Below, in pieces: positions 9,077 to 17,044 of a DNA stretch of 64,000 nt (position 1 is its first letter; the number at the start of each line of letters is the position of its first letter). A model generated the notes under the pieces. That model saw nothing but the letters and a program-made list of their open reading frames with translations, was not told where the DNA came from and made no database searches. The DNA lies in the NCBI GenBank assembly GCA_902583585.1, contig CACHWN010000002.1, positions 62,001-126,000 of the forward strand, written 5' to 3'. The DNA comes from an uncultured Pelagibacteraceae bacterium. GTDB taxonomy: Bacteria > Pseudomonadota > Alphaproteobacteria > Pelagibacterales > Pelagibacteraceae. The position numbers were made by a program, and so were the translations under genes.

Positions 9077-9635
9077 ATTTTTTTAATATATCTAATAATT
9101 TTTTTTTTAAAATAATCTTATTTTTTTCATTCACAACTACAAAGTCACTATGTTCCGCCTTTTTTTTGTCGCTAAGCTGTTTTTTATTTAAAATCTGAAA
9201 AAGCTTTTTGTTTCCGCCTTTTGATAAAAAACGCTTAAATCTTAGACTTTTATTTGCCTTGATAAATATTACTACATCAAATCTTTTCATTAACTTACTT
9301 TCAACTAATAAAGGTATTTCGAAGTATACGTATTTCTTATTTTTATTTTTTATTTCGAATTTTCGCATTTCTTTTCTTACAAAGGGATGAATTATTTGCT
9401 CAAGTTTTTTTAAGCTCGAATTATTTTTAAGAATTTTATTTTTTAGTATTTGTTTTATCTTAATAGTTTTCTTTAATTTGAATTTATTTGAAATAAGACC
9501 TATGAAATTTTTTCTTTTATATAATTTTTTTACTTCATTATCTGCACTAAAAAGTGGGTATTTTCCTCTAGTCAATATTTTGCTTGCTGTAGTTTTTCCA
9601 GACGCCAGTGAACCCGTTATACCTATTTTTTTCAT
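9069..9635 (-). CDS. coaE: Dephospho-CoA kinase
   Basis: CoaE performs the last step of coenzyme A synthesis, phosphorylating the 3'-hydroxyl of dephospho-CoA. The 188-residue P-loop kinase starts MKKIGITGSLASGKTT with the Walker A motif at residues 8-15, followed by the FSADNEVKKLY nucleotide/substrate region and the HPFVRKE and FEIPLLVES motifs. The protein is unusually lysine-rich, which fits the AT-rich genome. It overlaps aroE upstream by 4 bases. Confidence 0.94.
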   Translation of the reverse strand: MKKIGITGSLASGKTTASKILTRGKYPLFSADNEVKKLYKRKNFIGLISNKFKLKKTIKIKQILKNKILKNNSSLKKLEQIIHPFVRKEMRKFEIKNKNKKYVYFEIPLLVESKLMKRFDVVIFIKANKSLRFKRFLSKGGNKKLFQILNKKQLSDKKKAEHSDFVVVNEKNKIILKKKLLDILKKYE

Positions 9636-10453
9636 TTTAGTTTTGATATTAATAATTCAATTAATTTTTGATCTATCTCAGGATTTATTTTGTTCCACAA
9701 ATAGAAAGCTTTTTGTCCTTGGTAGATAAACATTTCAAGGCCATTAAAAACTTTGGTATCTTTGTCTCTTAAAAATTTAAGTGTTTTTGTCTCTAGCGGA
9801 TTATAAATAGTATCAATAAATATTAGATTTTCTTTAGTATTTTTAAAATTAAAACTAAAATCTTCCTCATTTTTTAATCCAAGACTGGTTGCATTGATAA
9901 TTATATCGTAATCCTTTATTGCTTCCTCTAATTTTTCCCATTCAATAATCTTTATATTTTTAAATTTTTTTTTTAAAAAAATGCATTTTTCGTAAGTTCT
10001 ATTAATAATTGAAATATTCTTAACCCCAGATTTTTCAAGAGATAAAATAACTGAGGGTGAAACGCCCCCAGCGCCGATAACAAGAGCTTTTTTTTCTGAA
10101 GCCTTATCTACCTCCTTAAGATAAGCAGCCTGTAAACCGAATACATCTGTATTTTCTCCTACTGTATTATTCTTGTCATCCAGATAAAGAGTATTAACTG
10201 AGCTAGTAATTTTTGCATCATTAACAAGGTAATCTAAATGTGGAACAATTCTTTGTTTATAGGGCAGTGTTATGTTCAAACCACTTAAAGCCTTATCTTT
10301 TATTTTGCTTACAACGTCCTTAAGATTATCTTCATTAACGTCAATGATTGAATAATTGGCATTAATTTCATACTTTTCAAACCAATAATTATGTAAAACT
10401 GGTGAGAGACTATGTTTTATTGGTTTACCTATTATTCCGAACTTTTTAATCAT
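9632..10453 (-). CDS. aroE: Shikimate dehydrogenase
   Basis: AroE reduces 3-dehydroshikimate to shikimate with NADPH. The 273-residue protein has the substrate-binding KHSLSPVLHNYWF near residues 13-25, the catalytic lysine in NITLPYKQR (about residue 66), the nucleotide-binding loop VIGAGGVSPSV (about 125-135), and the C-terminal LEMFIYQGQKAFYLW. It overlaps maf and coaE by 4 bases each, indicating one transcription unit. Confidence 0.95.
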   Translation of the reverse strand: MIKKFGIIGKPIKHSLSPVLHNYWFEKYEINANYSIIDVNEDNLKDVVSKIKDKALSGLNITLPYKQRIVPHLDYLVNDAKITSSVNTLYLDDKNNTVGENTDVFGLQAAYLKEVDKASEKKALVIGAGGVSPSVILSLEKSGVKNISIINRTYEKCIFLKKKFKNIKIIEWEKLEEAIKDYDIIINATSLGLKNEEDFSFNFKNTKENLIFIDTIYNPLETKTLKFLRDKDTKVFNGLEMFIYQGQKAFYLWNKINPEIDQKLIELLISKLK

Positions 10454-11034
10454 TTTTTATAAACTTTAATATAATTTAAAATATCTTTAATTGGCAAACC
10501 CATAATTGAGTCTTTATCTCCTTTAATATACTCAAATAATTTTATCCCATCAGCTTCCACTTGATAGACTCCGTATGCAAGCAACGTTTCTGTTTTAATT
10601 TTATTGAGATAATCTTTTAATTCATTATCATTTAAATTTTTCATTTTTAATTCAGAAGAGTCTGTGTGGTTCCATACCATAGCACCATTTATAGAAATAC
10701 AAACGGAACTAATCAAAAAATGTTTTGAATTATTTAGCTTTTTGAGAATTTGAAATGCTTCTTCCCTTGATTTAGGTTTGTTTATTAATTCATTATTTAA
10801 AGAAATCACACTATCAGCACCTATTACAAGTGTGTCTGGATGTTTACTGCTTACTTTTGTTGATTTTAATTCGGCTAAATTTTTTGATACCAATAACGGG
10901 CTTGCTCCCTCCGCTAAGAGTGACTCCTTTACCTCGTCCTCATCCACATTTGAAATAACTACCTCGCAATTTAGTCTATTTTCATCTAATATTTTTTTTC
11001 TTACACCGCTTTTCGAAGCTAATATTATTTTCAT
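10450..11034 (-). CDS. maf: Maf-family nucleoside triphosphate pyrophosphatase
   Basis: Maf proteins hydrolyse non-canonical or excess nucleoside triphosphates and are linked to septum control. The 194-residue product opens with MKIILASKSGVRKKIL, the conserved Ser/Arg motif that holds the triphosphate, and has the catalytic-region VIGADSVISLN (about residues 69-79) and the KPKSREEAFQIL loop. It overlaps ppsR by 4 bases and aroE by 4 bases. Confidence 0.93.
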   Translation of the reverse strand: MKIILASKSGVRKKILDENRLNCEVVISNVDEDEVKESLLAEGASPLLVSKNLAELKSTKVSSKHPDTLVIGADSVISLNNELINKPKSREEAFQILKKLNNSKHFLISSVCISINGAMVWNHTDSSELKMKNLNDNELKDYLNKIKTETLLAYGVYQVEADGIKLFEYIKGDKDSIMGLPIKDILNYIKVYKK

Positions 11035-11849
11035 TTGTGTTTTTTAATCTCAATTATTTTTAAAATTGATGCTGCAGTTTCTTCAACAGATCTTCTAGTT
11101 ACATCAATTATAGGCCAATTATTTTTTTTAAAAAGGTTTTTTGAGTCATTAATTTCCTTTCTAATAAATTCTAAGTCTGTATACTCCTTTAACTTGTGAT
11201 CTCTCATAATAGCAACTCGGTTACGTCTTATATCTGCCAGTCTGTCAGGGTCAGCCACTAAACCTACAATACATGCCTTATTGTTCAATTTAAGAGAATC
11301 TGGAATCTTTTGATCCAAAATTAAAGGAATATTTATAGTCTTAAAACCCCTGTTAGCTAAGTAAATAGAAGTTGGTGTTTTACTAGTTCTGCTTACGCCT
11401 AATAAAATAACATCTGCATCGTTTATATCATCAATTTTTTTACCGTCATCATGTGACATTGTAAATTGTATTGCTTCTATACGTCGGTAATAGTCATCAT
11501 CTAAAACATGTTGAGCGCTTGGTTTGTGGATAGCTTTTTGATTCAATAATTTTGAAAAACTTAATATTAAATTACCCAAAACTCCAAAACATGGAACATT
11601 ATTATTGATACTTTGTTTTGAGATATATTTTGCTAATTTAGTTTCCACAATTGTATATAAGATAAGAGAATTTTCTAAATTATTGCATTCCTTTATTATC
11701 TTATCAATTTGCTGCTCTGTTCTGACAAATGCAAATTCTTTCTTTTCGTATTGAAAGTTCGAGAACTGGGATTTTAAAGACAGAAATATTCTATCTAAAG
11801 TTTCACCAGTAGAATCAGACACAAGATATACATTGTATTTTTGGTTCAT
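11031..11849 (-). CDS. ppsR: Pyruvate,phosphate dikinase / PEP synthase regulatory protein
   Basis: This bifunctional kinase/phosphorylase family (DUF299) switches PPDK or PEP synthase off by ADP-dependent threonine phosphorylation and on by phosphorolysis. The 272-residue protein starts NVYLVSDSTGETL, typical of the family, and contains the ADP-binding P-loop-like GVSRTSKTPTSIYLANRG (about residues 151-168) and the C-terminal DVTRRSVEETAA. The target enzyme is not in this window. It is the first minus-strand gene left of the putative origin, as in Caulobacter-type alphaproteobacteria. Confidence 0.93.
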   Translation of the reverse strand: MNQKYNVYLVSDSTGETLDRIFLSLKSQFSNFQYEKKEFAFVRTEQQIDKIIKECNNLENSLILYTIVETKLAKYISKQSINNNVPCFGVLGNLILSFSKLLNQKAIHKPSAQHVLDDDYYRRIEAIQFTMSHDDGKKIDDINDADVILLGVSRTSKTPTSIYLANRGFKTINIPLILDQKIPDSLKLNNKACIVGLVADPDRLADIRRNRVAIMRDHKLKEYTDLEFIRKEINDSKNLFKKNNWPIIDVTRRSVEETAASILKIIEIKKHK

Positions 11850-12119
11850 ATTTTTGTTAGTAAATTATTAACAACTAATGTTTTTCCACTGCTTTTAAAT
11901 AGAGAGGGAAAACAATTAACAATAATTAACATAAATTAAACATTTTGTTCGATGTTAATAATGTTGTTTTATAAGTGTTTATAAGCTTAATAAAGTCAGC
12001 AAATTGGCGTCTTTTTTTTGAAACTTGTTAAATCTTAAATGTATAAGCACTGCATAAGAAGTTATATGTAGATTTAACATGGACATATAATACAACAATC
12101 TTTAAAGAACTTAAATTTA
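11850..12119. other. oriC: Probable chromosomal replication origin (oriC)
   Basis: This 270-base spacer, the longest here, separates divergent ppsR and hemE, the pair that flanks the origin in several alphaproteobacteria. It holds a DnaA-box-like TTTTCCACT at 11882-11890 (one change from TTWTNCACA), a reverse one (TTATAAACA read on the minus strand) at 11976-11984, and a weaker one at 12049-12057. An AT-rich block has TTAAC/TTAAC/TTAAA starting at 11916, 11926 and 11936, exactly one helical turn apart. A TATAAT at 12086-12091 is a likely hemE -10 box. No strict DnaA box is present. Origin function is inferred. Confidence 0.6.
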
Positions 12120-13130
12120 ATGAGTAATCTAAAAAATATTTTATTAAAAAAAAGAATTTGTAAATCTGTATGGTTTATGAGACAAGCAGGAAGGTATCTT
12201 CCTGAATTTAGAGATATAAGATCCAAAAATGAAGACTTTATAAATCTCTGTTTAAACAGTAAATTGAGCTCAGATATTACTTTACAACCAGTAAAAAGGT
12301 TTAATCTAGACTCAGCTATTATTTTTTCTGATATTCTTTTAGTCCCATTTGCTTTAGGTCAAAAAATATCTTTCATAAAAGATCAGGGCCCTAAATTAAG
12401 TAATTTCAACTTAGAGACTTTTTTGGATGTAAATGAAGATCAATTTATTAAAACTTTAACACCTGTGTACAAAGCTATAGAGTTAACTAGAAAAAACCTA
12501 AATAAAGATAAATCTTTAATATGTTTCATTGGAGCTCCATGGACTTTACTAGTTTACATGTTAAATTTGAAAGATTTTGAAGGAAATCTATCTTTGGATA
12601 AATTTCGTAAAGTCAACTCAAATATTAAGATTATTTTAAAAAAATTAAATAAGTTTTTATGTATTCATATCCAGAGTCAAGTAGAAGCTGGTGCTGATGT
12701 AGTCCAAGTCTTTGACTCTTGGGCAGGCATTATCCCAAAAACTTATTTGAAAGATTTATGTTTTAATACAAACTCTGAGATTATAAAATTTTGTAAAAGT
12801 AAAAATATTCCAAATATTTGTTTTCCTAAGGGAATTAAAGATAAATATAAAGATTTTAATAAATTTGTTAAACCTGATGGAATAAATATTGATTATCATG
12901 TTGATCCAGATTGGGCAAAGAAAAACCTTAAAGATGTTGTAATACAAGGTGGTGCAAATCCAAGAATATTATTAGAAAAAGAGGAAAAAATGTTAGAAGT
13001 AGCGACGAAATATATCCAGACTTTTAAAGATATTCCTTATGTTTTTAATTTAGGTCATGGCTTACTTCCAGAAACAGATCCTGATAAGGTAGATAAATTG
13101 GTTAAATTTTATAGGGATTTTAATGAATAA
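12120..13130 (+). CDS. hemE: Uroporphyrinogen decarboxylase
   Basis: HemE decarboxylates uroporphyrinogen III to coproporphyrinogen III in haem synthesis. The 336-residue protein carries the family signature VWFMRQAGRYLPEFR near residues 18-32, the second signature around GAPWTLLVYML, DSWAG in the active-site cleft, and the C-terminal NLGHGLLPETDPDKV. It is the first plus-strand gene right of the putative origin and overlaps hemH by 8 bases. Confidence 0.97.
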   Translation: MSNLKNILLKKRICKSVWFMRQAGRYLPEFRDIRSKNEDFINLCLNSKLSSDITLQPVKRFNLDSAIIFSDILLVPFALGQKISFIKDQGPKLSNFNLETFLDVNEDQFIKTLTPVYKAIELTRKNLNKDKSLICFIGAPWTLLVYMLNLKDFEGNLSLDKFRKVNSNIKIILKKLNKFLCIHIQSQVEAGADVVQVFDSWAGIIPKTYLKDLCFNTNSEIIKFCKSKNIPNICFPKGIKDKYKDFNKFVKPDGINIDYHVDPDWAKKNLKDVVIQGGANPRILLEKEEKMLEVATKYIQTFKDIPYVFNLGHGLLPETDPDKVDKLVKFYRDFNE

Positions 13131-14115
13131 AGGTCATCCAGAAGTAAATTACGGTAAAACTGGAGTATTATTAATTAACCTAGGAACTCCAGACTCAACA
13201 AACTGGTGGGATATAAGAAAATATCTCAAACAATTTCTTTCAGATAGAAGAGTAATCGAAGTTAATCCTATTTTGTGGCAAATTGTATTAAATTTATTTA
13301 TATTAACTTTTAGACCTTCAAAAACTGCTCATGCTTATAAAAAAATTTGGAGGAAAGATACAAACGAATCGCCCTTATTATATTTTACCAGAAACCAAAC
13401 AATCAAATTGAAAGAAAGAATTAATAATGACAAGATATTTGTAGAATTTGCAATGAGATATGGAAATCCGAGTATTAATTCTGAATTGAATAGTCTAAGG
13501 GAGAAAGGATGCGAAAATTTAATAATTTTACCACTGTACCCACAGTACGCAGCTGCAACCACAGCAACAGTTTGTGACGAGGTTTATAGGTCACTAATGA
13601 AGATGAGATGGCAGCCAAGTATTCAAATTGTACCTCATTACGAAAGTGATCCAATATATATTCAAGCTTTAGTTAACAGTATAGAAAAGAAAATAAATGA
13701 AATTAATTGGAAACCAGATCTCATATTATCTTCATACCACGGTATACCTAAATCTTATTTTGATAAAGGCGACCCATATCATTGCTATTGTCATAAAACT
13801 ACTAGACTAATTAAAGAAAAATTTGACCAGGTAGATATCCAAACTACTTTTCAATCTAGGTTTGGTCCACAGGAATGGTTAAAGCCTTACACTGATAAAA
13901 CTATAGAAGACTTACCAGACAAAGGTGTAAAAAATTTATTAGTAATTTGCCCGGGCTTTGCGTCCGACTGCGTTGAAACTCTTGAAGAGATCAATATTCA
14001 AGCAAGAGAAAGCTTTCTCGAAAAAGGTGGTAAGAAATTTGATTTGGTACCATGTCTTAATGATAATTCCGATCATATTAATCTTTTTGAAAAATTGATA
14101 AGAAGATTTTTGTAA
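13123..14115 (+). CDS. hemH: Ferrochelatase
   Basis: HemH inserts ferrous iron into protoporphyrin IX. The 330-residue protein begins with GVLLINLGTPDS, has the characteristic LPLYPQYAAATTATV motif (about residues 136-150), the catalytic His in SSYHGIPKSYF (about residue 206), and FQSRFGPQEWLKPYT. It overlaps hemE by 8 bases and is followed after one base by hemJ, so three haem steps are encoded together. Confidence 0.97.
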   Translation: MNKGHPEVNYGKTGVLLINLGTPDSTNWWDIRKYLKQFLSDRRVIEVNPILWQIVLNLFILTFRPSKTAHAYKKIWRKDTNESPLLYFTRNQTIKLKERINNDKIFVEFAMRYGNPSINSELNSLREKGCENLIILPLYPQYAAATTATVCDEVYRSLMKMRWQPSIQIVPHYESDPIYIQALVNSIEKKINEINWKPDLILSSYHGIPKSYFDKGDPYHCYCHKTTRLIKEKFDQVDIQTTFQSRFGPQEWLKPYTDKTIEDLPDKGVKNLLVICPGFASDCVETLEEINIQARESFLEKGGKKFDLVPCLNDNSDHINLFEKLIRRFL

Positions 14116-14116
14116 A

Positions 14117-14548
14117 ATGAACTTATATTTATTATTTAAATCTTTGCATTTAATTGCAGTAATCTCGTGGATGGCTGGATTGTTGTACCTTCCAAGGATT
14201 TTTGTTTATCACTCCGAAGCTGATCATGAATCACAAAAAGTCGTTTTTAAAACAATGGAAAGAAAGCTTTACAATTATATTATGATGCCCGCAATGTTGC
14301 TTTCTTGGATATTTGGTATTCTATTAATTCATAGTATTGGATTTTCTGTATTTCTAGAACTTTGGATGCAGATTAAAACTATTGCCGTCATCATTTTGAC
14401 AATTTATCACTTCTCATTAGGTAGTTTCCTTAATGATTTTGCAATAGACGATAATAATAAATCTTCCAAATTTTTTAGAATTTACAATGAAATACCTACA
14501 ATAATATTGATAGTAGTCGTATTTGTCGTTATTTTTAAACCTCTTTAA
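14117..14548 (+). CDS. hemJ: Protoporphyrinogen IX oxidase HemJ
   Basis: HemJ is the membrane protoporphyrinogen IX oxidase used by most alphaproteobacteria in place of HemG or HemY. The 143-residue protein has about four transmembrane helices and the family N terminus with a conserved His (about residue 11) and SWMAGLLYLPRIFVYH. The position straight after ferrochelatase, spaced by one base, fits: HemJ makes the substrate of HemH. It belongs to the UPF0093/CopD-like group; the haem neighbours support the HemJ call. Confidence 0.9.
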   Translation: MNLYLLFKSLHLIAVISWMAGLLYLPRIFVYHSEADHESQKVVFKTMERKLYNYIMMPAMLLSWIFGILLIHSIGFSVFLELWMQIKTIAVIILTIYHFSLGSFLNDFAIDDNNKSSKFFRIYNEIPTIILIVVVFVVIFKPL

Positions 14549-14553
14549 TTTCT

Positions 14554-14596
14554 AAAATATAAGGGGTTGAATTTTTTTGAAAAAGACTTATATTTT
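14554..14596 (+). promoter_or_regulatory. AT-rich hairpin in the hemJ-rho spacer
   Basis: A perfect 10-bp inverted repeat (AAAATATAAG at 14554-14563 and CTTATATTTT at 14587-14596) encloses a 23-base loop that itself has a T-run facing an A-run. It ends in a T-run and lies 29 bases before the rho start. It could act as a weak terminator for hemEHJ or as part of a rho leader, since rho is often autoregulated. The stem is pure A/T apart from its closing pair, so stability is modest. Confidence 0.4.
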
Positions 14597-14625
14597 TAAT
14601 ACATTCCTTAAATCGAAAAAATCAC

Positions 14626-15900
14626 ATGAATCTACAAGAATTAAAGCAAAAAAACCCAGCAGAACTTATTAGCGAAGCCGAAAAACTTGGTATCGAAAAT
14701 CCTAGTACATTAAGAAAACAAGAAATACTTTTCGCGATACTTAAAAAACTTGCTGAAAAGAACGAGCAAATTACTGCTACTGGAGTTTTAGAAGTTTTAC
14801 AGGATGGTTTTGGTTTTTTAAGAGCAATTGAATCTAATTATCTTCCGGGTCCAGACGATATTTACGTAAGCCCAAGCCAAATAAGAAGATTCGGTTTGAG
14901 AACTGGTGATTCTGTAGAGGGCGAAATTAGGGGCCCCAAAGATGCAGAGAGATATTTTGCTCTATTAAAAGTAAACAAAATTAATTTCGATGATCCAGAC
15001 AAGGGGAAAAATAAGATAGCTTTTGACAACTTGACGCCTTTATATCCTAACGAACGAATTAAACTTGAAGTCGAAACAAATAAAGTAGAAAAGAAACCAG
15101 ACAACACTGCCCGATTAATTGACTTAGTTAGCCCAATAGGTAAAGGACAAAGATCTTTAATAGTTTCTCCTCCAAGAGCGGGAAAGACAATAATATTACA
15201 AAATATAGCGCAATCGATTACTGCAAATCATCCTGAATGTTATTTAATGGTATTATTAATTGATGAAAGACCCGAAGAAGTTACAGATATGCAAAGATCT
15301 GTAAAAGGTGAAGTCGTCGCTTCAACTTTTGATGAGCCAGCATCTAGACACGTTGCAGTGGCTGAAATGGTAATTGAAAAGGCAAAAAGATTGGTAGAGC
15401 ATAAAAAGGACGTAGTTATTTTGTTAGACTCCATTACAAGACTAGGCAGAGCCTATAATGCTGTAATTCCTAGCTCAGGAAAAGTTTTGACTGGCGGTGT
15501 TGATGCTAATGCTCTGCAAAGACCAAAAAGGTTCTTTGGAGCGGCAAGAAACGTAGAGGAAGGTGGATCGATGACAATAATTTCTACAGCTCTGATTGAT
15601 ACAGGAAGTAGAATGGATGAAGTTATTTTTGAGGAATTTAAAGGAACAGGTAATTCAGAACTAATATTAGATAGAAAAGTTGCAGATAAGAGAATCTACC
15701 CAGCCCTTGACATAACTAGATCAGGCACAAGAAGAGAAGAGTTGCTTTTTGCAAAAGACGAACTCTCAAAAATGAATGTGTTAAGAAGAATAATAAGTCC
15801 TATGGGCACAATGGATGGTATTGAATTTTTAATTTCGAAATTAAAAAATACTAAAAATAATTCTGATTTTTTTGACTCAATGAATAAATCAGCTAACTAA
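14626..15900 (+). CDS. rho: Transcription termination factor Rho
   Basis: Rho is the hexameric RNA helicase that terminates transcription. The 424-residue protein opens with [15 protein letters not shown], then an OSB cold-shock fold with [13 protein letters not shown] (about residues 55-67), and the ATPase domain with [17 protein letters not shown] (about 172-188), Walker [17 protein letters not shown], and the secondary-channel ends. Length is normal. Few intrinsic terminators are visible in this window, so Rho may carry much of the termination load. hemE-hemH-hemJ-rho lie in one direction. Confidence 0.98.
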   Translation: MNLQELKQKNPAELISEAEKLGIENPSTLRKQEILFAILKKLAEKNEQITATGVLEVLQDGFGFLRAIESNYLPGPDDIYVSPSQIRRFGLRTGDSVEGEIRGPKDAERYFALLKVNKINFDDPDKGKNKIAFDNLTPLYPNERIKLEVETNKVEKKPDNTARLIDLVSPIGKGQRSLIVSPPRAGKTIILQNIAQSITANHPECYLMVLLIDERPEEVTDMQRSVKGEVVASTFDEPASRHVAVAEMVIEKAKRLVEHKKDVVILLDSITRLGRAYNAVIPSSGKVLTGGVDANALQRPKRFFGAARNVEEGGSMTIISTALIDTGSRMDEVIFEEFKGTGNSELILDRKVADKRIYPALDITRSGTRREELLFAKDELSKMNVLRRIISPMGTMDGIEFLISKLKNTKNNSDFFDSMNKSAN

Positions 15901-15913
15901 GTAGTTTTAACTT

Positions 15914-16531
15914 TTATTGAATTGTTTGAGTGTCAAAATTTACTCCATGAAGATAAAAACTAATTATATTTTCGAGAGTTTCAATTTTATCTCCTAAAGT
16001 TAACGCCTCTAAAAGTTTTTGCTTTTCCTCATTAGTGACAGGTGATATCATAGATAAAGTGTTTATTTTTTGGTTTTCGTCTAGTTTATTAAATTCTACC
16101 CAATTAAGTAACAATCCATTCTTTTTAAAAAAAATTTTAGCTTTATCAATTAGCTTCTCCGTATTTGGGATTGCTGACAAATTTTTCAAATCTTCTTCAA
16201 AATTTTTATAATTTACTTTAAACTCTCTGTATAATTTTTGATTCTTTATTTCTTCTAATATTTCAAATCTTGTTATTCCTGTTAGATTTATTAAAATTCT
16301 CCCGTCCTTAATTTTTTGTAAATCACTTATTTTACCTAAACATCCGACTTTATAAACTTCATTGCCATCTTTTCGAGACTGGACCATACCCATTAATTTA
16401 TCTTTATTGTAAGTGTCTGTTACAAGGTCAACGTATCTTTGCTCAAAAATATTTAGCGGAAGATTTGTTTTAGGAAAATATATAACTCCGCTTAGAGGAA
16501 AAATAGGAATTGTATCAGGAAAATTTTTCAT
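15914..16531 (-). CDS. LON-substrate-binding-domain protein without ATPase or protease parts
   Basis: The 205-residue protein has the start of a LON N-terminal domain (IPIFPLSGVIYFPKTNLPLNIFEQRY, residues about 9-34, cited as its key pattern of P, F and PLNIFE) and helices like the rest of the LON-N fold, but neither the AAA+ module nor the Ser-Lys protease. Such stand-alone proteins are common in alphaproteobacteria and their role is unknown. It is convergent with rho, 13 bases away. Confidence 0.87.
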   Translation of the reverse strand: MKNFPDTIPIFPLSGVIYFPKTNLPLNIFEQRYVDLVTDTYNKDKLMGMVQSRKDGNEVYKVGCLGKISDLQKIKDGRILINLTGITRFEILEEIKNQKLYREFKVNYKNFEEDLKNLSAIPNTEKLIDKAKIFFKKNGLLLNWVEFNKLDENQKINTLSMISPVTNEEKQKLLEALTLGDKIETLENIISFYLHGVNFDTQTIQ

Positions 16532-16583
16532 TATATGATTATAATAAAAATTTCATAATACTGATAGCGACATTTTATTTAGG

Positions 16584-16612
16584 TTGACCGTTTTTAATAC
16601 GAATAATATACT
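16584..16612 (+). promoter_or_regulatory. Sigma-70-type promoter for tRNA-Gly and phhB
   Basis: TTGACC at 16584-16589 and TATACT at 16607-16612 are separated by 17 bases, a close match to the housekeeping promoter consensus. The tRNA gene begins 12 bases after the -10 box, so transcription would start a few bases before the mature tRNA. This is the best-looking promoter in the window. Confidence 0.75.
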
Positions 16613-16623
16613 TTATTTAATTT

Positions 16624-16698
16624 GCGGGCATAGCTCAGTGGTAGAGCGTCTCGTTGCCAACGAGAAGGTCGAGGGTTCAAGTCCCTTTGCCCGCTCCA
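16624..16698 (+). tRNA. tRNA-Gly (anticodon GCC)
   Basis: A complete cloverleaf is visible: acceptor GCGGGCA pairing with TGCCCGC, D stem GCTC/GAGC, anticodon stem TCTCG/CGAGA with loop TTGCCAA (anticodon GCC at 16656-16658), and T stem GAGGG/CCCTT around TTCAAGT. Discriminator base T is followed by an encoded CCA at 16696-16698. It reads GGC and GGU glycine codons. The phhB start codon follows only 4 bases later. Confidence 0.98.
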
Positions 16699-16702
16699 TT
16701 TT

Positions 16703-17044
16703 ATGAATGATTTAGTTAACAAAAAATGTGTACCATGTGAAGGTAATATACCAGCTTTTGATAAAAGTGAGATTCATAAATATCTAAAAAAAGTTGATGG
16801 TTGGGACGTAAAAAGTGAAGAAGATAATAAAAGTTATTTTTTGATTAAAGAATTTTTATTTAAAAATTTCAAAGATAGCCAAAACTTTGTTAATAGCGTC
16901 AGCGAAATAGCTGAGAAAGAAAATCACCACCCCGATATTTCATTTGGTTGGGGTTATTGTAGGATTAAAATTTTTACTCATGCGATCCAAGGTTTAGCAG
17001 AAAGTGATTTTATATTGGCAGCAAAAATTGACAAGATTGATTAA
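16703..17044 (+). CDS. phhB: Pterin-4a-carbinolamine dehydratase
   Basis: The enzyme dehydrates 4a-hydroxytetrahydropterin to recycle the pterin cofactor of aromatic hydroxylases. The 113-residue protein has the family pattern KKCVPCEG near the start and EKENHHPDISFGWGYCRI then FTHAIQGLAESD, with the catalytic His pair at about residues 74-75. The conserved N terminus supports ATG at 16703, which leaves no space for a leader after the tRNA. It ends convergently with purH, overlapping 4 bases. No phenylalanine hydroxylase is in the window, so the physiological partner is unclear. Confidence 0.93.
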   Translation: MNDLVNKKCVPCEGNIPAFDKSEIHKYLKKVDGWDVKSEEDNKSYFLIKEFLFKNFKDSQNFVNSVSEIAEKENHHPDISFGWGYCRIKIFTHAIQGLAESDFILAAKIDKID

